Source: Massilia putida
GTDB lineage: Bacteria; Pseudomonadota; Gammaproteobacteria; Burkholderiales; Burkholderiaceae_D
Length of the DNA stretch: 64,000 bases
NCBI RefSeq assembly: GCF_001941825.1
Contig: NZ_CP019038.1
Span: forward strand, 2,480,001 to 2,544,000
Direction of reading: 5' to 3'
Positions 55,884-64,000 of this stretch are shown piece by piece. Position numbers and translations under genes: made by a program. The notes under the pieces were generated by a model, which was given only the letters and a program-made list of their open reading frames with translations, was not told the origin of the DNA and searched no databases. Positions within the stretch are counted from its first letter, which is position 1; the number at the start of each line of letters is the position of its first letter.

Positions 55884-56495
55884 TCAATACCCGACCGTGA
55901 ACCGCTGGCGCACATGCGCCGGCTTCTCGATCTCGTCGACGAGGGCGACCGCGTAGTCCTCGTACGAGATCGTGCTGCCCTTCTCGCCCACCAGCAGCTC
56001 ATCCTTGGCCAGGCGGAATTTACCGGTGCGCTCGCCCGGCACGAACATCGCCGACGGCGAGATGAACGTCCAATCCAGGTCGCTCACGCCGCGCAGCGCG
56101 TCCAGGAATGCGGCGCCCTTGGTCGCCTCGTCCTTGTACGCGGCGGGGAAATCGGGTTGGTCGAGCAGGCGCTTGCCCGGTGCGACGAACAGGCTGGCCG
56201 CACCGCCCACGACGAGATAACGTTTTACGCCGGAGGCGCGCACGGCGTCGATGAGGGCTTGCGGATCGCTGTCGAGGAAGCGCACGGCGCTGACGACGGC
56301 GTCGTGGCCCTTCAGCACCCCGGCGAGGCCGGCCGGATCGGCGACGTCGCCGCGCGCCGCGGTCACGCCCGCTCGTGCCGGCACCTTCGAAGGATCGCGG
56401 ACGATGGCCGTGACCTGGTGGTTGCGCGAAACGAGTTCGTTCAGGATGCGCGTGCCGACGTTGCCGGAAGCGCCGATGAGAGCGATACGTGCCAT
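55884..56495 (-). CDS. NAD(P)-dependent oxidoreductase, NmrA/SDR-like
   Basis: A 203-residue protein with an atypical short-chain dehydrogenase fold. The NAD(P) loop is GASGNVGTRI (residues 8-17), and VSAVRFLDSDPQALIDAV and YLVVGGAASLFVAPG follow as in the BLVR/NmrA-like group. It lacks the classical YxxxK pair in standard spacing, as is usual in this subgroup. It diverges from an HxlR regulator over about 140 bases; HxlR-oxidoreductase pairs of this kind commonly respond to aldehydes or quinones. Confidence 0.88.
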   Translation of the reverse strand: MARIALIGASGNVGTRILNELVSRNHQVTAIVRDPSKVPARAGVTAARGDVADPAGLAGVLKGHDAVVSAVRFLDSDPQALIDAVRASGVKRYLVVGGAASLFVAPGKRLLDQPDFPAAYKDEATKGAAFLDALRGVSDLDWTFISPSAMFVPGERTGKFRLAKDELLVGEKGSTISYEDYAVALVDEIEKPAHVRQRFTVGY

Positions 56496-56526
56496 ATGAG
56501 ACTCCCTAAGTCTTTGGTTGAGAACA

Positions 56527-56543
56527 GGTCTAAAAACAAGACC
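56527..56543. promoter_or_regulatory. Inverted repeat in HxlR/oxidoreductase gap
   Basis: GGTCT at 56527-56531 pairs with AGACC at 56539-56543 around an A-rich centre, midway between the divergent starts. A plausible HxlR dimer site by position; short arms make it tentative. Confidence 0.4.
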
Positions 56544-56637
56544 GATGAGGCATCTTATGCTAGTCTTCACATGCCGCACAAGAAGTCAGCGCGGCGTGAT
56601 CAGGTCAGCGCGAACTGACCGCTACCCCGGAAAAATC

Positions 56638-57039
56638 ATGGCCAAGATGAATCTGCTGGCCGCCGACGGCGGCTTCGAACAACCCTGCCCCATCCGCGAC
56701 GTGCTGGACCGCATCGGCGACCAGTGGAGCCTCCTCGTGCTCGACGCGCTCGAAGGCGGCACAAAACGCTTCAACGAATTGATGCGCGAACTGGGCGACA
56801 TCTCCAAGCAGATGCTGTCGCTGACGTTGAAACGCCTGGAGGAGGACGGCTTCGTGCGCCGCACCGTGTATCCGGAAGTGCCGCCCCGCGTCGAATACGA
56901 CCTCACGCCGCTCGGCCACTCGTTCCTCGTGCCGATGCGGGGTCTCGTCGCCTGGGCCGACGAACATCATCGCCTGGTGTGCGAGGCGCGTTCGCAATAC
57001 CGGACCGCGGCGCCGGCCGTGCGGGCCGCCACGCGCTGA
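56638..57039 (+). CDS. HxlR-family transcriptional regulator
   Basis: A 133-residue HxlR-type winged helix: CPIRDVLDRIGDQWSLLVLDALEGGTKRFNELMRELGDISKQMLSLTLKRLEEDGFVRRTVYPEVPPRVEYDLTPLG is the diagnostic core. The cysteine at residue 17 is the position used for redox or electrophile sensing in several relatives. It diverges from the oxidoreductase gene, its probable target. Confidence 0.93.
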   Translation: MAKMNLLAADGGFEQPCPIRDVLDRIGDQWSLLVLDALEGGTKRFNELMRELGDISKQMLSLTLKRLEEDGFVRRTVYPEVPPRVEYDLTPLGHSFLVPMRGLVAWADEHHRLVCEARSQYRTAAPAVRAATR

Positions 57040-57087
57040 TCCCGGCGGCGCGGCGCATCTTCACAAGCCCGTCTGCGAGGCCTGGCG

Positions 57088-57279
57088 TTGAGATTCCTTC
57101 AACTTCACCCGCCATCATGCACCTTCTCGCCGCAAGGCGCCTTCTCGCCACCGCCAGATCGTGCGCGACTCACGCTACGCGGCAAGCCGGGGCAATCCGT
57201 GAAGGTGCGGATCGGCGAACGCCTCGCGACCGTCAAGCGCGACCCGGCCGGACGCGCGCGGCTGGCCGCGCTCAGTTGA
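57088..57279 (+). pseudogene. Possible gene remnant (C-terminal fragment)
   Basis: A 63-codon frame whose second half (LTLRGKPGQSVKVRIGERLATVKRD) looks like the end of a larger beta-rich protein, such as a C-terminal carbohydrate-active domain, rather than a free-standing one. No ribosome site is visible and its last eight bases overlap the convergent MFS gene. It may be chance coding-like sequence. Listed as a weak fragment only. Confidence 0.2.
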
Positions 57280-58570
57280 CCGCACCCTCGGCCACCGGCA
57301 CCGGGGCGGCCACGCGGCGCCGTCCCGCCAGCACGATCAGCGCGGCGACGCCGCACGCCGCGGCCGCCGTGTACAGGGCCGGCGAATACGAGAACGATAT
57401 GGTGCGGATGCGGCCCGCGCCGTACGCCGCCACGGCCGCGCCGAGCTGGTGGCCGGCGAACACCCAGCCGAAGATCATCGGCGCGCGCTTGCCCCAGGCC
57501 TGCGCGGCCAGCTTGACGGTCGGCGGCACGGTCGCGATCCAGTCGAGGCCATAGAACATGGCGAACAGCGACAGGCCCGTGAGCGTGAAGTCGGCCGACG
57601 GCAGCCAGGCCAGCGACAGCCCGCGCACGCCGTAATACCAGCACAGCAGATAGCGGCTGTCGTAGCGGTCGGACAGCCAGCCGGACAAAATCGTGCCCAC
57701 GAGGTCGAACGTGCCCATCATCGCCAGCACGGACGCGGCCGGGACGGCGCCCAGGCCCGCGTCGCCGCACAGCGAAATGAAGTGCGTCTGGATCAGGCCA
57801 TTCGTCGACAGGCCGCAGATGAAAAAGCTGCCGAACAGGACCCAGAACACGCGGTCGGCGCGCACGCTGGCGAGCGTCGTGAACGGCGTGCGGATCGACA
57901 CCGGTGCGCGCGCAGGGACGACGGGCGGTACGGTCGTATCGCCGCCATACGGTGCGAGGCCCAGTTCCTGCGGATGATCGCGCACGAACAGCAGCGCGAG
58001 GACCGCGACGAGCGCGCAGCTGGCCATCACGGGCAGCAGCGCCATGCGCCAGCCGCCGTGTTCGATCAACCAGGTGCCGATCGGCAGAAAGACGAGTTGC
58101 CCCGTCGCCGAGCTGGCGGTCAATAAACCCATCACGAGGCCGCGGCGCTGCTCGAACCAGCGGTTGGCCACGACGGCATTGAGCACGAGGGCCGTCATGC
58201 CGGACCCCACGCCCAGCATCACGCCGAGCAGCAGCACGAGCTGCCAGAAGTCCGTCATCTGGCGCACGAGGCCGAGGCCCGCCGCGATGACGGCGAGCGC
58301 CGTCACCATCACGTTGCGCAGGCCGAAGCGCTCCATCAACAGCGCGGAGAATGGCCCCATCAGGCCGAACAGCGCGAAGCGGACGGCCAGCGCCGTCGAG
58401 ATCTGGTCGACGCTCCAGCCGAATTCGTGACTCAAGGGTTTCAGCAGCGCGCCCGGCAGGCCGAGCGCGGCGGACGACGACAGGGCCGTCAGGAAGGTGA
58501 TCGCGGCGACGAGCCAGCCGTAGTGCAGGCCGCGGCGGCCCATCCAATGGGCGAGACGTGTGGAGAGCAT
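57272..58570 (-). CDS. MFS transporter, oxalate/formate antiporter-like
   Basis: A 432-residue carrier with 12 hydrophobic segments. The N-terminus GWLVAAITFLTALSSSAALGLPGALLKPLSHEFGWS and FALFGLMGPFSALLMERFGLRNV match the oxalate:formate antiporter-like branch. The ATG at 58570 (MLSTRLAHWMG) is preferred; the longer frame runs into the TetR gene. It follows the TetR gene by 16 bases, same strand, so the two are probably one unit with TetR first. Substrate is unknown. Confidence 0.88.
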   Translation of the reverse strand: MLSTRLAHWMGRRGLHYGWLVAAITFLTALSSSAALGLPGALLKPLSHEFGWSVDQISTALAVRFALFGLMGPFSALLMERFGLRNVMVTALAVIAAGLGLVRQMTDFWQLVLLLGVMLGVGSGMTALVLNAVVANRWFEQRRGLVMGLLTASSATGQLVFLPIGTWLIEHGGWRMALLPVMASCALVAVLALLFVRDHPQELGLAPYGGDTTVPPVVPARAPVSIRTPFTTLASVRADRVFWVLFGSFFICGLSTNGLIQTHFISLCGDAGLGAVPAASVLAMMGTFDLVGTILSGWLSDRYDSRYLLCWYYGVRGLSLAWLPSADFTLTGLSLFAMFYGLDWIATVPPTVKLAAQAWGKRAPMIFGWVFAGHQLGAAVAAYGAGRIRTISFSYSPALYTAAAACGVAALIVLAGRRRVAAPVPVAEGAVN

Positions 58571-58586
58571 GGGATTCCTTAATCGC

Positions 58587-59153
58587 TTAGTCGAGCAGGC
58601 GCGCCGTGGCGGCGTCCAGGATGTGGTGGGCATAGGCGTCGTCCTCGACGGCGCGCGCCAGCACGAGCGCGCCGACCATCGTGGCGAATGCGGCGAGCGC
58701 GTCGTCGGAAGTCGCGTCCGGATCCGCCTTGCGCATGGCGTCGCCAAGGATGTCGACGAACGTCTTGACGCCCGCCTCGAAGTGGCGCGGCAGTTCCGGG
58801 CCGTGACGGGCCGCATCCGGGCCGAGCGAGGCGATGACGCAGCCCGTCCCCGCGCGGCCGCGGTGCCCCGGCGTCAGGTAGCGGCGCACGAGGGCCGCGT
58901 AGGCGCTCTCGCCCGCTTCCGCCGCCGCGCGGCGCCAGCCGTTAATGCCGGTCTCCAGCGCACGGTCGCAGGCCTGGGCGATGAGGTCGTCCTTGTTCTT
59001 GAATTGTTTATAGAACGCGCCGTGCGTGAGGCCGGCGGCGCTCATCAGTTCCGCGAGGCCGATGCCGTCGAAGCCCCGTTCGCGGAACAGGCGGCTGGCG
59101 GCGTCGATGACCGCCTGGCGGTTTTCTTCCGCCTGGGTTCGATTGACTCGCAT
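58587..59153 (-). CDS. TetR-family regulator
   Basis: A 188-residue TetR: helix-turn-helix RQAVIDAASRLFRERGFDGIGLAELMSAAGLTHGAFYKQFKNKDDLIAQAC and a C-terminal part with GCVIASLGPDAARHG, the pattern of TetR_C-type regulators of efflux or detoxification genes. The chosen ATG at 59153 has a strong GGAGG site. A tandem direct repeat lies in its promoter. The MFS gene downstream is its likely target. Confidence 0.93.
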   Translation of the reverse strand: MRVNRTQAEENRQAVIDAASRLFRERGFDGIGLAELMSAAGLTHGAFYKQFKNKDDLIAQACDRALETGINGWRRAAAEAGESAYAALVRRYLTPGHRGRAGTGCVIASLGPDAARHGPELPRHFEAGVKTFVDILGDAMRKADPDATSDDALAAFATMVGALVLARAVEDDAYAHHILDAATARLLD

Positions 59154-59181
59154 GGTTTCCTCCGGTGTGCGTTTCAATATG

Positions 59182-59232
59182 GATGTCAATCATAATCCAT
59201 TTTGATGGATAGATGTCAAGCACAATCTATTT
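59182..59232. promoter_or_regulatory. Tandem direct repeat ahead of the TetR gene
   Basis: A 21-base element beginning GATGTCAATCATAATCC recurs 30 bases later as GATGTCAAGCACAATCT, offset by roughly three helical turns. ATCCA/TGGAT arms also pair between them (59195-59210). The arrangement fits two TetR dimers side by side, an autoregulatory operator. Confidence 0.55.
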
Positions 59233-59300
59233 GGGAGCGCACCACCGGACGGCACGCTGCCGTAAAATACGCGCTTTCGACAACGCAGCATCCGTCCGCC

Positions 59301-59798
59301 ATGCACATCAATCCCGAACGCAGCACCCGCCCCGACTACGACCTGCTGGTACGCCAGGTCGCCAGCGTCCTCGAAGGCGAGCGCGACCTCACCGCCAACG
59401 CGGCGCAATTCTCGGCGCTGGTCTACGACACGCTCGCGGACCTGAACTGGGCCGGCTTTTATCTGACCGTGCCGAGCAAATCGGGCGACGGCCAGGATCT
59501 GCTCGTCGGCCCGTTCCAGGGCAAGCCGGCCTGCGCCCGCATCCCGTTCGGCCGCGGCGTGTGCGGCACGACGGCCGTGCAGCGGCAGACCATCGTCGTG
59601 CCCGACGTGCACGCGTTCCCGGGCCACATCGCCTGCGATTCGGCGTCGAATTCGGAAATCGTCATCCCGCTCGTCAAGGACGGCCGGCTGGTGGGCGTGT
59701 TCGATATCGACAGCCCGTCGCTGAACCGTTTTTCCGATGAGGACAAGGCGGGGCTGGAGGCCATGGTGGCGGCGTTTTTGGACGCCACCGACTGTTAA
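59301..59798 (+). CDS. Free methionine-(R)-sulfoxide reductase (GAF-type)
   Basis: A 165-residue GAF-domain protein of the fRMsr type. Its three redox cysteines are visible in KPACARIPFGRGVCGTTAVQ and GHIACDSASNSEIVIP. It reduces free methionine-R-sulfoxide, with glutaredoxin or thioredoxin as partner. NWAGFYLTVP and VFDIDSPSLNRFS complete the domain. The ATG at 59301 gives the family start; no operon partner is close. Confidence 0.92.
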   Translation: MHINPERSTRPDYDLLVRQVASVLEGERDLTANAAQFSALVYDTLADLNWAGFYLTVPSKSGDGQDLLVGPFQGKPACARIPFGRGVCGTTAVQRQTIVVPDVHAFPGHIACDSASNSEIVIPLVKDGRLVGVFDIDSPSLNRFSDEDKAGLEAMVAAFLDATDC

Positions 59799-59832
59799 TA
59801 CGCATGTGTGTGAAATAACGTCGGGTGGGTAT

Positions 59833-59927
59833 TTGATGCTGGGGCATCAAGCATGTGCCCGCGCGTGACGTTTGCGTATCGCCGACGTTACGCCCGGGCT
59901 CGTTTAATTTGAGGCGCCGGCCTCAAA
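59833..59927. other. Two hairpins between fRMsr gene and tal
   Basis: TTGATGC/GCATCAA at 59833-59850 and TTTGAGGC/GGCCTCAAA at 59908-59927 are perfect inverted repeats in the 184-base gap. The second precedes the tal -10 box (TACAAT at 59949-59954). Neither has a T run. They may be repeats or fold the upstream transcript end. Confidence 0.45.
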
Positions 59928-59982
59928 TGCTCACCGTACATTTCCGGATACAATAGCTGCCTACACTTCTTTTGCGCCGATC

Positions 59983-60912
59983 ATGAACCAACTCGAACAG
60001 CTCAAGCAGTACACCACCGTGGTGGCCGACACCGGCGACTTCCAATCGATCAAGGCCTACGCACCGCAGGATGCGACGACGAATCCGTCGCTGATCCTGA
60101 AAGCCGTCCAGAAGCCGGAATACCGTCCGCTGCTGGAAAAGACCATCGCCGACTTCCCGCAGGCGTCGACCGAGGAAATCGTCGATCGTCTCTTGATCGC
60201 GTTCGGCACCGAGATCCTGAAATTCGTGCCGGGCCGGGTGTCCACCGAAATCGACGCCGCGCTGTCGTTCGACACGCAAGCCACGGTCGCCAAGGGCCGC
60301 GAACTGATCGCCCTGTACGAAGCCGCCGACATCAAGCGCGAGCGCGTGCTGATCAAGATCGCGTCGACGTGGGAAGGCATCCGCGCCGCCGAGATCCTCG
60401 AGAAGGACGGCATCCGCTGCAACCTCACGCTGCTGTTCTCGCTGTGCCAGGCCGTCGCCTGCGCCGAAGCGGGCGTGCAACTGATCTCGCCGTTCGTCGG
60501 CCGCATCTACGACTGGTACAAGAAATCCACCGGCACCGACTACACGGGCGCGGACGATCCCGGCGTGCAGTCGGTCAAGCGCATCTACCAGTACTACCGC
60601 AAGTTCGGCTACAAGACCGAAGTGATGGGCGCGAGCTTCCGCAACACGTCGCAGATCCTGGAACTGGCCGGCTGCGACCTGCTGACCATCTCGCCGGACC
60701 TGCTGCAAAAGCTGGCCGACGCCGAAGGCACCGTCGAGCGCAAGCTGGTGGCCGACGCGAATGCCGACATCCAGAAGATCGCGCTGGACGAAAAGACGTT
60801 CCGCTTCATGCTGAACGAAGACGCGATGGCGACCGAGAAGCTGGCCGAGGGCATTCGCGCGTTCTGCGCCGATTCCGGCAAGCTGAAAAAGATGATCGGC
60901 GAAATGCGCTGA
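59983..60912 (+). CDS. tal: Transaldolase
   Basis: A 309-residue transaldolase: [14 protein letters not shown] at the start, the Schiff-base lysine in [19 protein letters not shown], and [29 protein letters not shown]. It links the non-oxidative pentose phosphate pathway to glycolysis. The start at 59983 fits the family. A strong terminator follows. Together with rpiA and zwf it shows this genome runs both pentose phosphate and Entner-Doudoroff chemistry. Confidence 0.96.
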   Translation: MNQLEQLKQYTTVVADTGDFQSIKAYAPQDATTNPSLILKAVQKPEYRPLLEKTIADFPQASTEEIVDRLLIAFGTEILKFVPGRVSTEIDAALSFDTQATVAKGRELIALYEAADIKRERVLIKIASTWEGIRAAEILEKDGIRCNLTLLFSLCQAVACAEAGVQLISPFVGRIYDWYKKSTGTDYTGADDPGVQSVKRIYQYYRKFGYKTEVMGASFRNTSQILELAGCDLLTISPDLLQKLADAEGTVERKLVADANADIQKIALDEKTFRFMLNEDAMATEKLAEGIRAFCADSGKLKKMIGEMR

Positions 60913-60932
60913 GCGCCGCCTTCGCGCAAATG

Positions 60933-60961
60933 AAAACGGCAGCCCGCGGGCTGCCGTTTTT
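60933..60961 (+). terminator. Rho-independent terminator after tal
   Basis: AAAACGGCAGCCC pairs with GGGCTGCCGTTTT around GC, followed by one further T. It ends the tal transcript and, read from the other strand, the chemoreceptor gene that stops at 60978. Confidence 0.88.
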
Positions 60962-60977
60962 CATGACCGGTCAGGAA

Positions 60978-62603
60978 TCAGGCGCGCGCCAGCGCCGGCA
61001 CCATCTCCCGCTCCGCGCGGCGCGCGGGTAGCTGCGGCGCGTCGAACGCTTCGAGGCGGAACACGCTGACCAGCTGGCCCAGCGCGGCCGCCTGTTCCTG
61101 CAGGCTCTGGGCCGTGTGGGCGGCTTGCTGCACGAGGCCCGCATTCTGCTGGGTCACCGTGTCCATCTGCGTGATGGCCTGGTTCACTTGCTCGATGCCG
61201 GCGCTCTGTTCGCGGCTCGCATGGCTGATCTCGGCCATGATCGCGTGCATCCGCTGCACGCTCTGGAGCACTTCGTTCATGGTCGCACCGGCTTCGCTGA
61301 CGAGCAGATTGCCCGCCTCGACCTGCTGCACGGAGCTGCCGATCAATTCCTTGATCTCCTTGGCGGCGGCGGCCGAACGCTGCGCCAGGTTGCGCACTTC
61401 GGTGGCGACGACGGCGAAGCCGCGGCCCTGCTCGCCGGCCCGTGCCGCTTCCACGGCCGCGTTCAGCGCCAGGATATTGGTCTGGAACGCGATGCCGTCG
61501 ATGACGGCGATGATGTCGACGATCTTCTGCGACGACGCGTGGATCGAACCCATCGTGTCGACGACGCGCGCCACGGCGGCACTGCCCTTCTGGGCGACGC
61601 CGGCGGCGTTGTCGGCCAGCGCGTTCGCCTGGCCCGCGTGGTCGGCGTTCTGCTTCACGGTCGACGTCAGCTGTTCCATCGACGCGGCCGTCTCTTCCAG
61701 CGAGCTGGCCTGCTGCTCGGTGCGCGACGACAGGTCCAGGTTGCCACCGGCGATTTCGTCGGAGGCGTGCGAGATCGTCTCGGTCGCGCCGCGCACGTCG
61801 CCGACGATCTTCGCCAGGTTGTCGCGCATGGATTTCATGGCATACAACAGGCTCGATGCGTCGCCGCTGCGCGTTTCCACCCGCACCGACAGATCGCCGG
61901 CGGCGATGCGCGTGACGATCTCGGTGGCGTAATCGGGCTCGCCGCCCAGGCGGCGCATCAGCCAGCCCGTGATGAACACGGCGCCGGCCGCCCCCAGCAC
62001 GACGCAGCCCAGCACCAGCGACACAATCCACACGCGCGACGCGGCGTAACGTTGATTGCCTTCGACCGCCGCGGCGCGGCCGCCTTCGGTATACATGTCG
62101 ACGATCTTGTCGACGTGGCCGCGGATCGCGACGATCAGCTTGTTCGACTCGCCGCGGATCAGCTTCTTGGCCAGCGCGTCATCGTCCACGCGCGCCGCCG
62201 CGCGGATCTTGACGTCCTCGATCATGTAGCGGTCCCACATCTCGAGCAGCTGCGCATACATCTGCTTTTCCTCGGGCGTTTGCTGCAGCTTCACGTAATC
62301 GCCCTGCATCTTGCGCAGGTCTTCCAGATCCTTCGCGATGACCTTGTCGTACTTATCCATTTCCGCCTGTTCGTTGGAAATGATGTATTGCAATTCACGT
62401 GTACGGATACGGGCGATCTGCGATTTGATGTCTTCGATGACGCGAATACTCGGCATCCAGTGCGCCGACAATTTCATCGAGGTGTCATTAACTTGTGCTA
62501 ATTGCCAAATCGCGACAATACCGACAAGCGCAGTCAGCGCCAGCACGGCGGCAAAGGCAATTCCCAATTTCGTAGCGAGACGCAGACTTGATAAATATCT
62601 CAT
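60978..62603 (-). CDS. Methyl-accepting chemotaxis protein
   Basis: A 541-residue chemoreceptor: first membrane helix at about 12-32, a periplasmic helical sensor (residues 33-190), a second helix near 195-215, a HAMP region ([16 protein letters not shown]), and the signalling hairpin with [28 protein letters not shown] and [42 protein letters not shown]. It senses an unknown periplasmic ligand and signals CheA. No other chemotaxis genes are next to it. Confidence 0.95.
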   Translation of the reverse strand: MRYLSSLRLATKLGIAFAAVLALTALVGIVAIWQLAQVNDTSMKLSAHWMPSIRVIEDIKSQIARIRTRELQYIISNEQAEMDKYDKVIAKDLEDLRKMQGDYVKLQQTPEEKQMYAQLLEMWDRYMIEDVKIRAAARVDDDALAKKLIRGESNKLIVAIRGHVDKIVDMYTEGGRAAAVEGNQRYAASRVWIVSLVLGCVVLGAAGAVFITGWLMRRLGGEPDYATEIVTRIAAGDLSVRVETRSGDASSLLYAMKSMRDNLAKIVGDVRGATETISHASDEIAGGNLDLSSRTEQQASSLEETAASMEQLTSTVKQNADHAGQANALADNAAGVAQKGSAAVARVVDTMGSIHASSQKIVDIIAVIDGIAFQTNILALNAAVEAARAGEQGRGFAVVATEVRNLAQRSAAAAKEIKELIGSSVQQVEAGNLLVSEAGATMNEVLQSVQRMHAIMAEISHASREQSAGIEQVNQAITQMDTVTQQNAGLVQQAAHTAQSLQEQAAALGQLVSVFRLEAFDAPQLPARRAEREMVPALARA

Positions 62604-62838
62604 GTTGACCGTTCTGATATGTTGACTTGCATGTTACAATGTTTCCACCCATCAACTATGATACCCGACTCGGGATGTCTACACATCTTCATTTTCATTC
62701 CTGTCGATATTTTGCGACACGACGATCGTTAATTATCTTTTTGTAATAAGGTTATTTCAAGACACAAATACAACGATGTAAATGTCCGATATCTTTTAGA
62801 ATATCTGTATTTCCATACAGCAACTTCCTGGAGCTTCC

Positions 62839-63834
62839 ATGCTTTCGTCCATTTCCCGCCTCGGCAAAATCGCATTCGTTAAATCCGCCTTTTCATGGAA
62901 CGCCGATCTCGATTCCATTTTCGAAATATTGTCGAATCGCTTCGATGGATTCAATGACAACGGTTTTTACGCCCATCCCGATGAAGTCGAATTGCGCAAG
63001 GAATTGGCGAAAGTCCCGACACTCGCCCATTTGGCCGAAAGCGTGCGCGGCCTGGATGCCCACGGCGTCGTGCTGTACAACCTCGGCCTGGCGCACCTGC
63101 CGGAAGATCGCCGCAACGCCGCGCTGTACGCGCTCACGCTGATGCTCGGCTACCCGACCTCCACCGACCAGCGCACGGGGCGCGTCGCCTGGGACGTGCG
63201 CGCCCGTCCGCTCGAGGAAATCGACGGCCGCTTCACGACGTTTTCCGAGCGCATCGGCAGCGCCGACATGCACACTGACTCCTCGTTCTATCCGATGCCG
63301 GAGGAGCAATTCATCCTGTACGTGGTGAACGCCGCCCGCTGCGAAGGCGGCCATTCGCTGCTGGTCGACGGCGAAGACATCTATCAAACGCTGCAGCAGA
63401 CCGAGGAAGGCCGCAAGGCGTTCGACCTGCTCAGCACGACGCCGGTGCCGTTCCGCGTCCCGGCCATCTACGCCGCCGGCGACAACAACGTCGAGGTCAA
63501 CGTGGCGCTCGTGTTCGGTCCTGCCAAACGTCCGGGCACGCGCTTCACGATGCGCTGGCGCTACGACTCCATCAAGAAGGGCCTGGCCGTGCGGCCCGAC
63601 CTGGACACGCCCGAGCTGCGCGCCGCGCTCGAGTTGATGAACGACGTGGCCGAGAACCGCGCCGCGCGCTTCAAGGACCAGTTGCCCACCGACACGCTGA
63701 TGCTGGCAGATAACCACCACATGCTGCACGGCCGCACGACCTACACGGACGAGCGCCGCCACCTGATCCGCATCCGCATTTCGGACGTGCCGAACGCCGA
63801 GCGCGTCGGCCCGTCGGGCGTCGTCAGGGATTGA
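62839..63834 (+). CDS. TauD/TfdA-like Fe(II)/2-oxoglutarate dioxygenase
   Basis: A 331-residue protein with the iron facial triad of this fold: H145 and D147 in ADMHTDSSF, and a distal histidine at 297 (NHHMLHGRT), plus a late arginine in DERRHLIRIR that would bind 2-oxoglutarate. Homologues hydroxylate small substrates, including in siderophore and antibiotic synthesis. It is followed after two bases by an MFS pump cut by the right edge, so the pair may make and export, or take in and modify, one compound. The substrate cannot be told from the sequence. Confidence 0.87.
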   Translation: MLSSISRLGKIAFVKSAFSWNADLDSIFEILSNRFDGFNDNGFYAHPDEVELRKELAKVPTLAHLAESVRGLDAHGVVLYNLGLAHLPEDRRNAALYALTLMLGYPTSTDQRTGRVAWDVRARPLEEIDGRFTTFSERIGSADMHTDSSFYPMPEEQFILYVVNAARCEGGHSLLVDGEDIYQTLQQTEEGRKAFDLLSTTPVPFRVPAIYAAGDNNVEVNVALVFGPAKRPGTRFTMRWRYDSIKKGLAVRPDLDTPELRAALELMNDVAENRAARFKDQLPTDTLMLADNHHMLHGRTTYTDERRHLIRIRISDVPNAERVGPSGVVRD

Positions 63835-63836
63835 AA

Positions 63837-64000
63837 TGACCGAGACCGTGCTTGCCCGCGGCGCCGCCTCCGGCGCGGCGCCACAATCTGCCGCCGTCCC
63901 GGCCGACGGCCTGCCGCCCGCGCGCCGGCGCTGGGCGATGACCGCGCTGATGACGGGCGTGTCGATGGCATCGCTCGACACGGCGATCGCCAACACGGCC
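63837..64000 (+). CDS. DHA2-type MFS transporter (N-terminal part, cut by right edge)
   Basis: The frame opens at 63837, two bases after the dioxygenase stop, and runs off the window. An Ala/Pro-rich leader of about 30 residues is followed by RRRWAMTALMTGVSMASLDTAIANTA, the helix-1 region of 14-helix DHA2 exporters. Only 54 residues are visible. It is translationally close to, and probably co-transcribed with, the TauD-like gene. Confidence 0.75.

Overview
The window is a stretch of high-GC chromosome with dense coding, many 1-4 nt gene overlaps, and GTG starts at several junctions. Family content and gene order fit a betaproteobacterium of the Oxalobacteraceae (Massilia-like): the HexR-controlled Entner-Doudoroff cluster, argA beside hrpA, DUF6622 and DUF2214 membrane proteins, chrBA, and a DUF2760/Hsp70 operon. 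That placement is inferred from protein families, not from an rRNA gene; no rRNA, tRNA, CRISPR array, phage or transposase gene was seen.

Layout. 1-5.0 kb: leftward operon of D-glutamate cyclase (DUF1445), an MFS carrier and a 5-oxoprolinase cut by the left edge, with a divergent LysR gene; it reads as a D-glutamate/5-oxoproline catabolic unit. 5.0-8.4 kb: chromate resistance chrBA behind a nested palindrome, three small genes and a cold-shock gene with a clear terminator. 8.4-12 kb: LysR and divergent quinone reductase, a putative Na+/H+ antiporter, and a HepT-like protein whose toxin motif looks lost. 12-17.4 kb: a coupled operon of DUF2760 protein plus two non-canonical Hsp70s. 17.5-24.1 kb: YghU, a PRC-barrel protein with a glycine-rich tail, a family-9 glycosyltransferase, a DUF6404-like protein, MarR plus a DHA2 efflux pump, and a VOC protein. 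24.5-28.4 kb: secreted GH3 glycosidase and secreted esterase behind a palindrome-rich control region. 28.5-34.1 kb: FKBP lipoprotein, HDOD protein, YjbQ, YdcF-like protein, a Tat-type lipoprotein with an intradiol dioxygenase fold, two small membrane proteins and a TetR gene. 34.2-42.9 kb: hrpA, argA, yggX, rpiA and a hydrolase-TPR protein. 42.9-46.8 kb: VOC protein, gamma carbonic anhydrase, a membrane protein and TetR sharing an operator, a ParB-like protein, and two proteins of unknown role. 46.8-54.9 kb: edd-eda facing pgi, SMP-30 lactonase, zwf and hexR. 54.9-64 kb: YdeI-like protein, oxidoreductase/HxlR pair, MFS/TetR pair, free-methionine sulfoxide reductase, transaldolase, a chemoreceptor, a TauD-like dioxygenase and the start of another DHA2 pump.

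How the parts fit. Glucose-6-phosphate handling is the strongest unit: pgi, zwf, a probable lactonase, edd and eda, with rpiA and tal elsewhere in the window, and HexR boxes read by eye before zwf (two), pgi and edd, while HexR itself sits directly after zwf. Several other regulators also carry visible palindromes (ChrB, MarR, a TetR with two near-identical 18-bp sites). Three short intergenic repeat families recur (three copies of one, two of another), always between genes.
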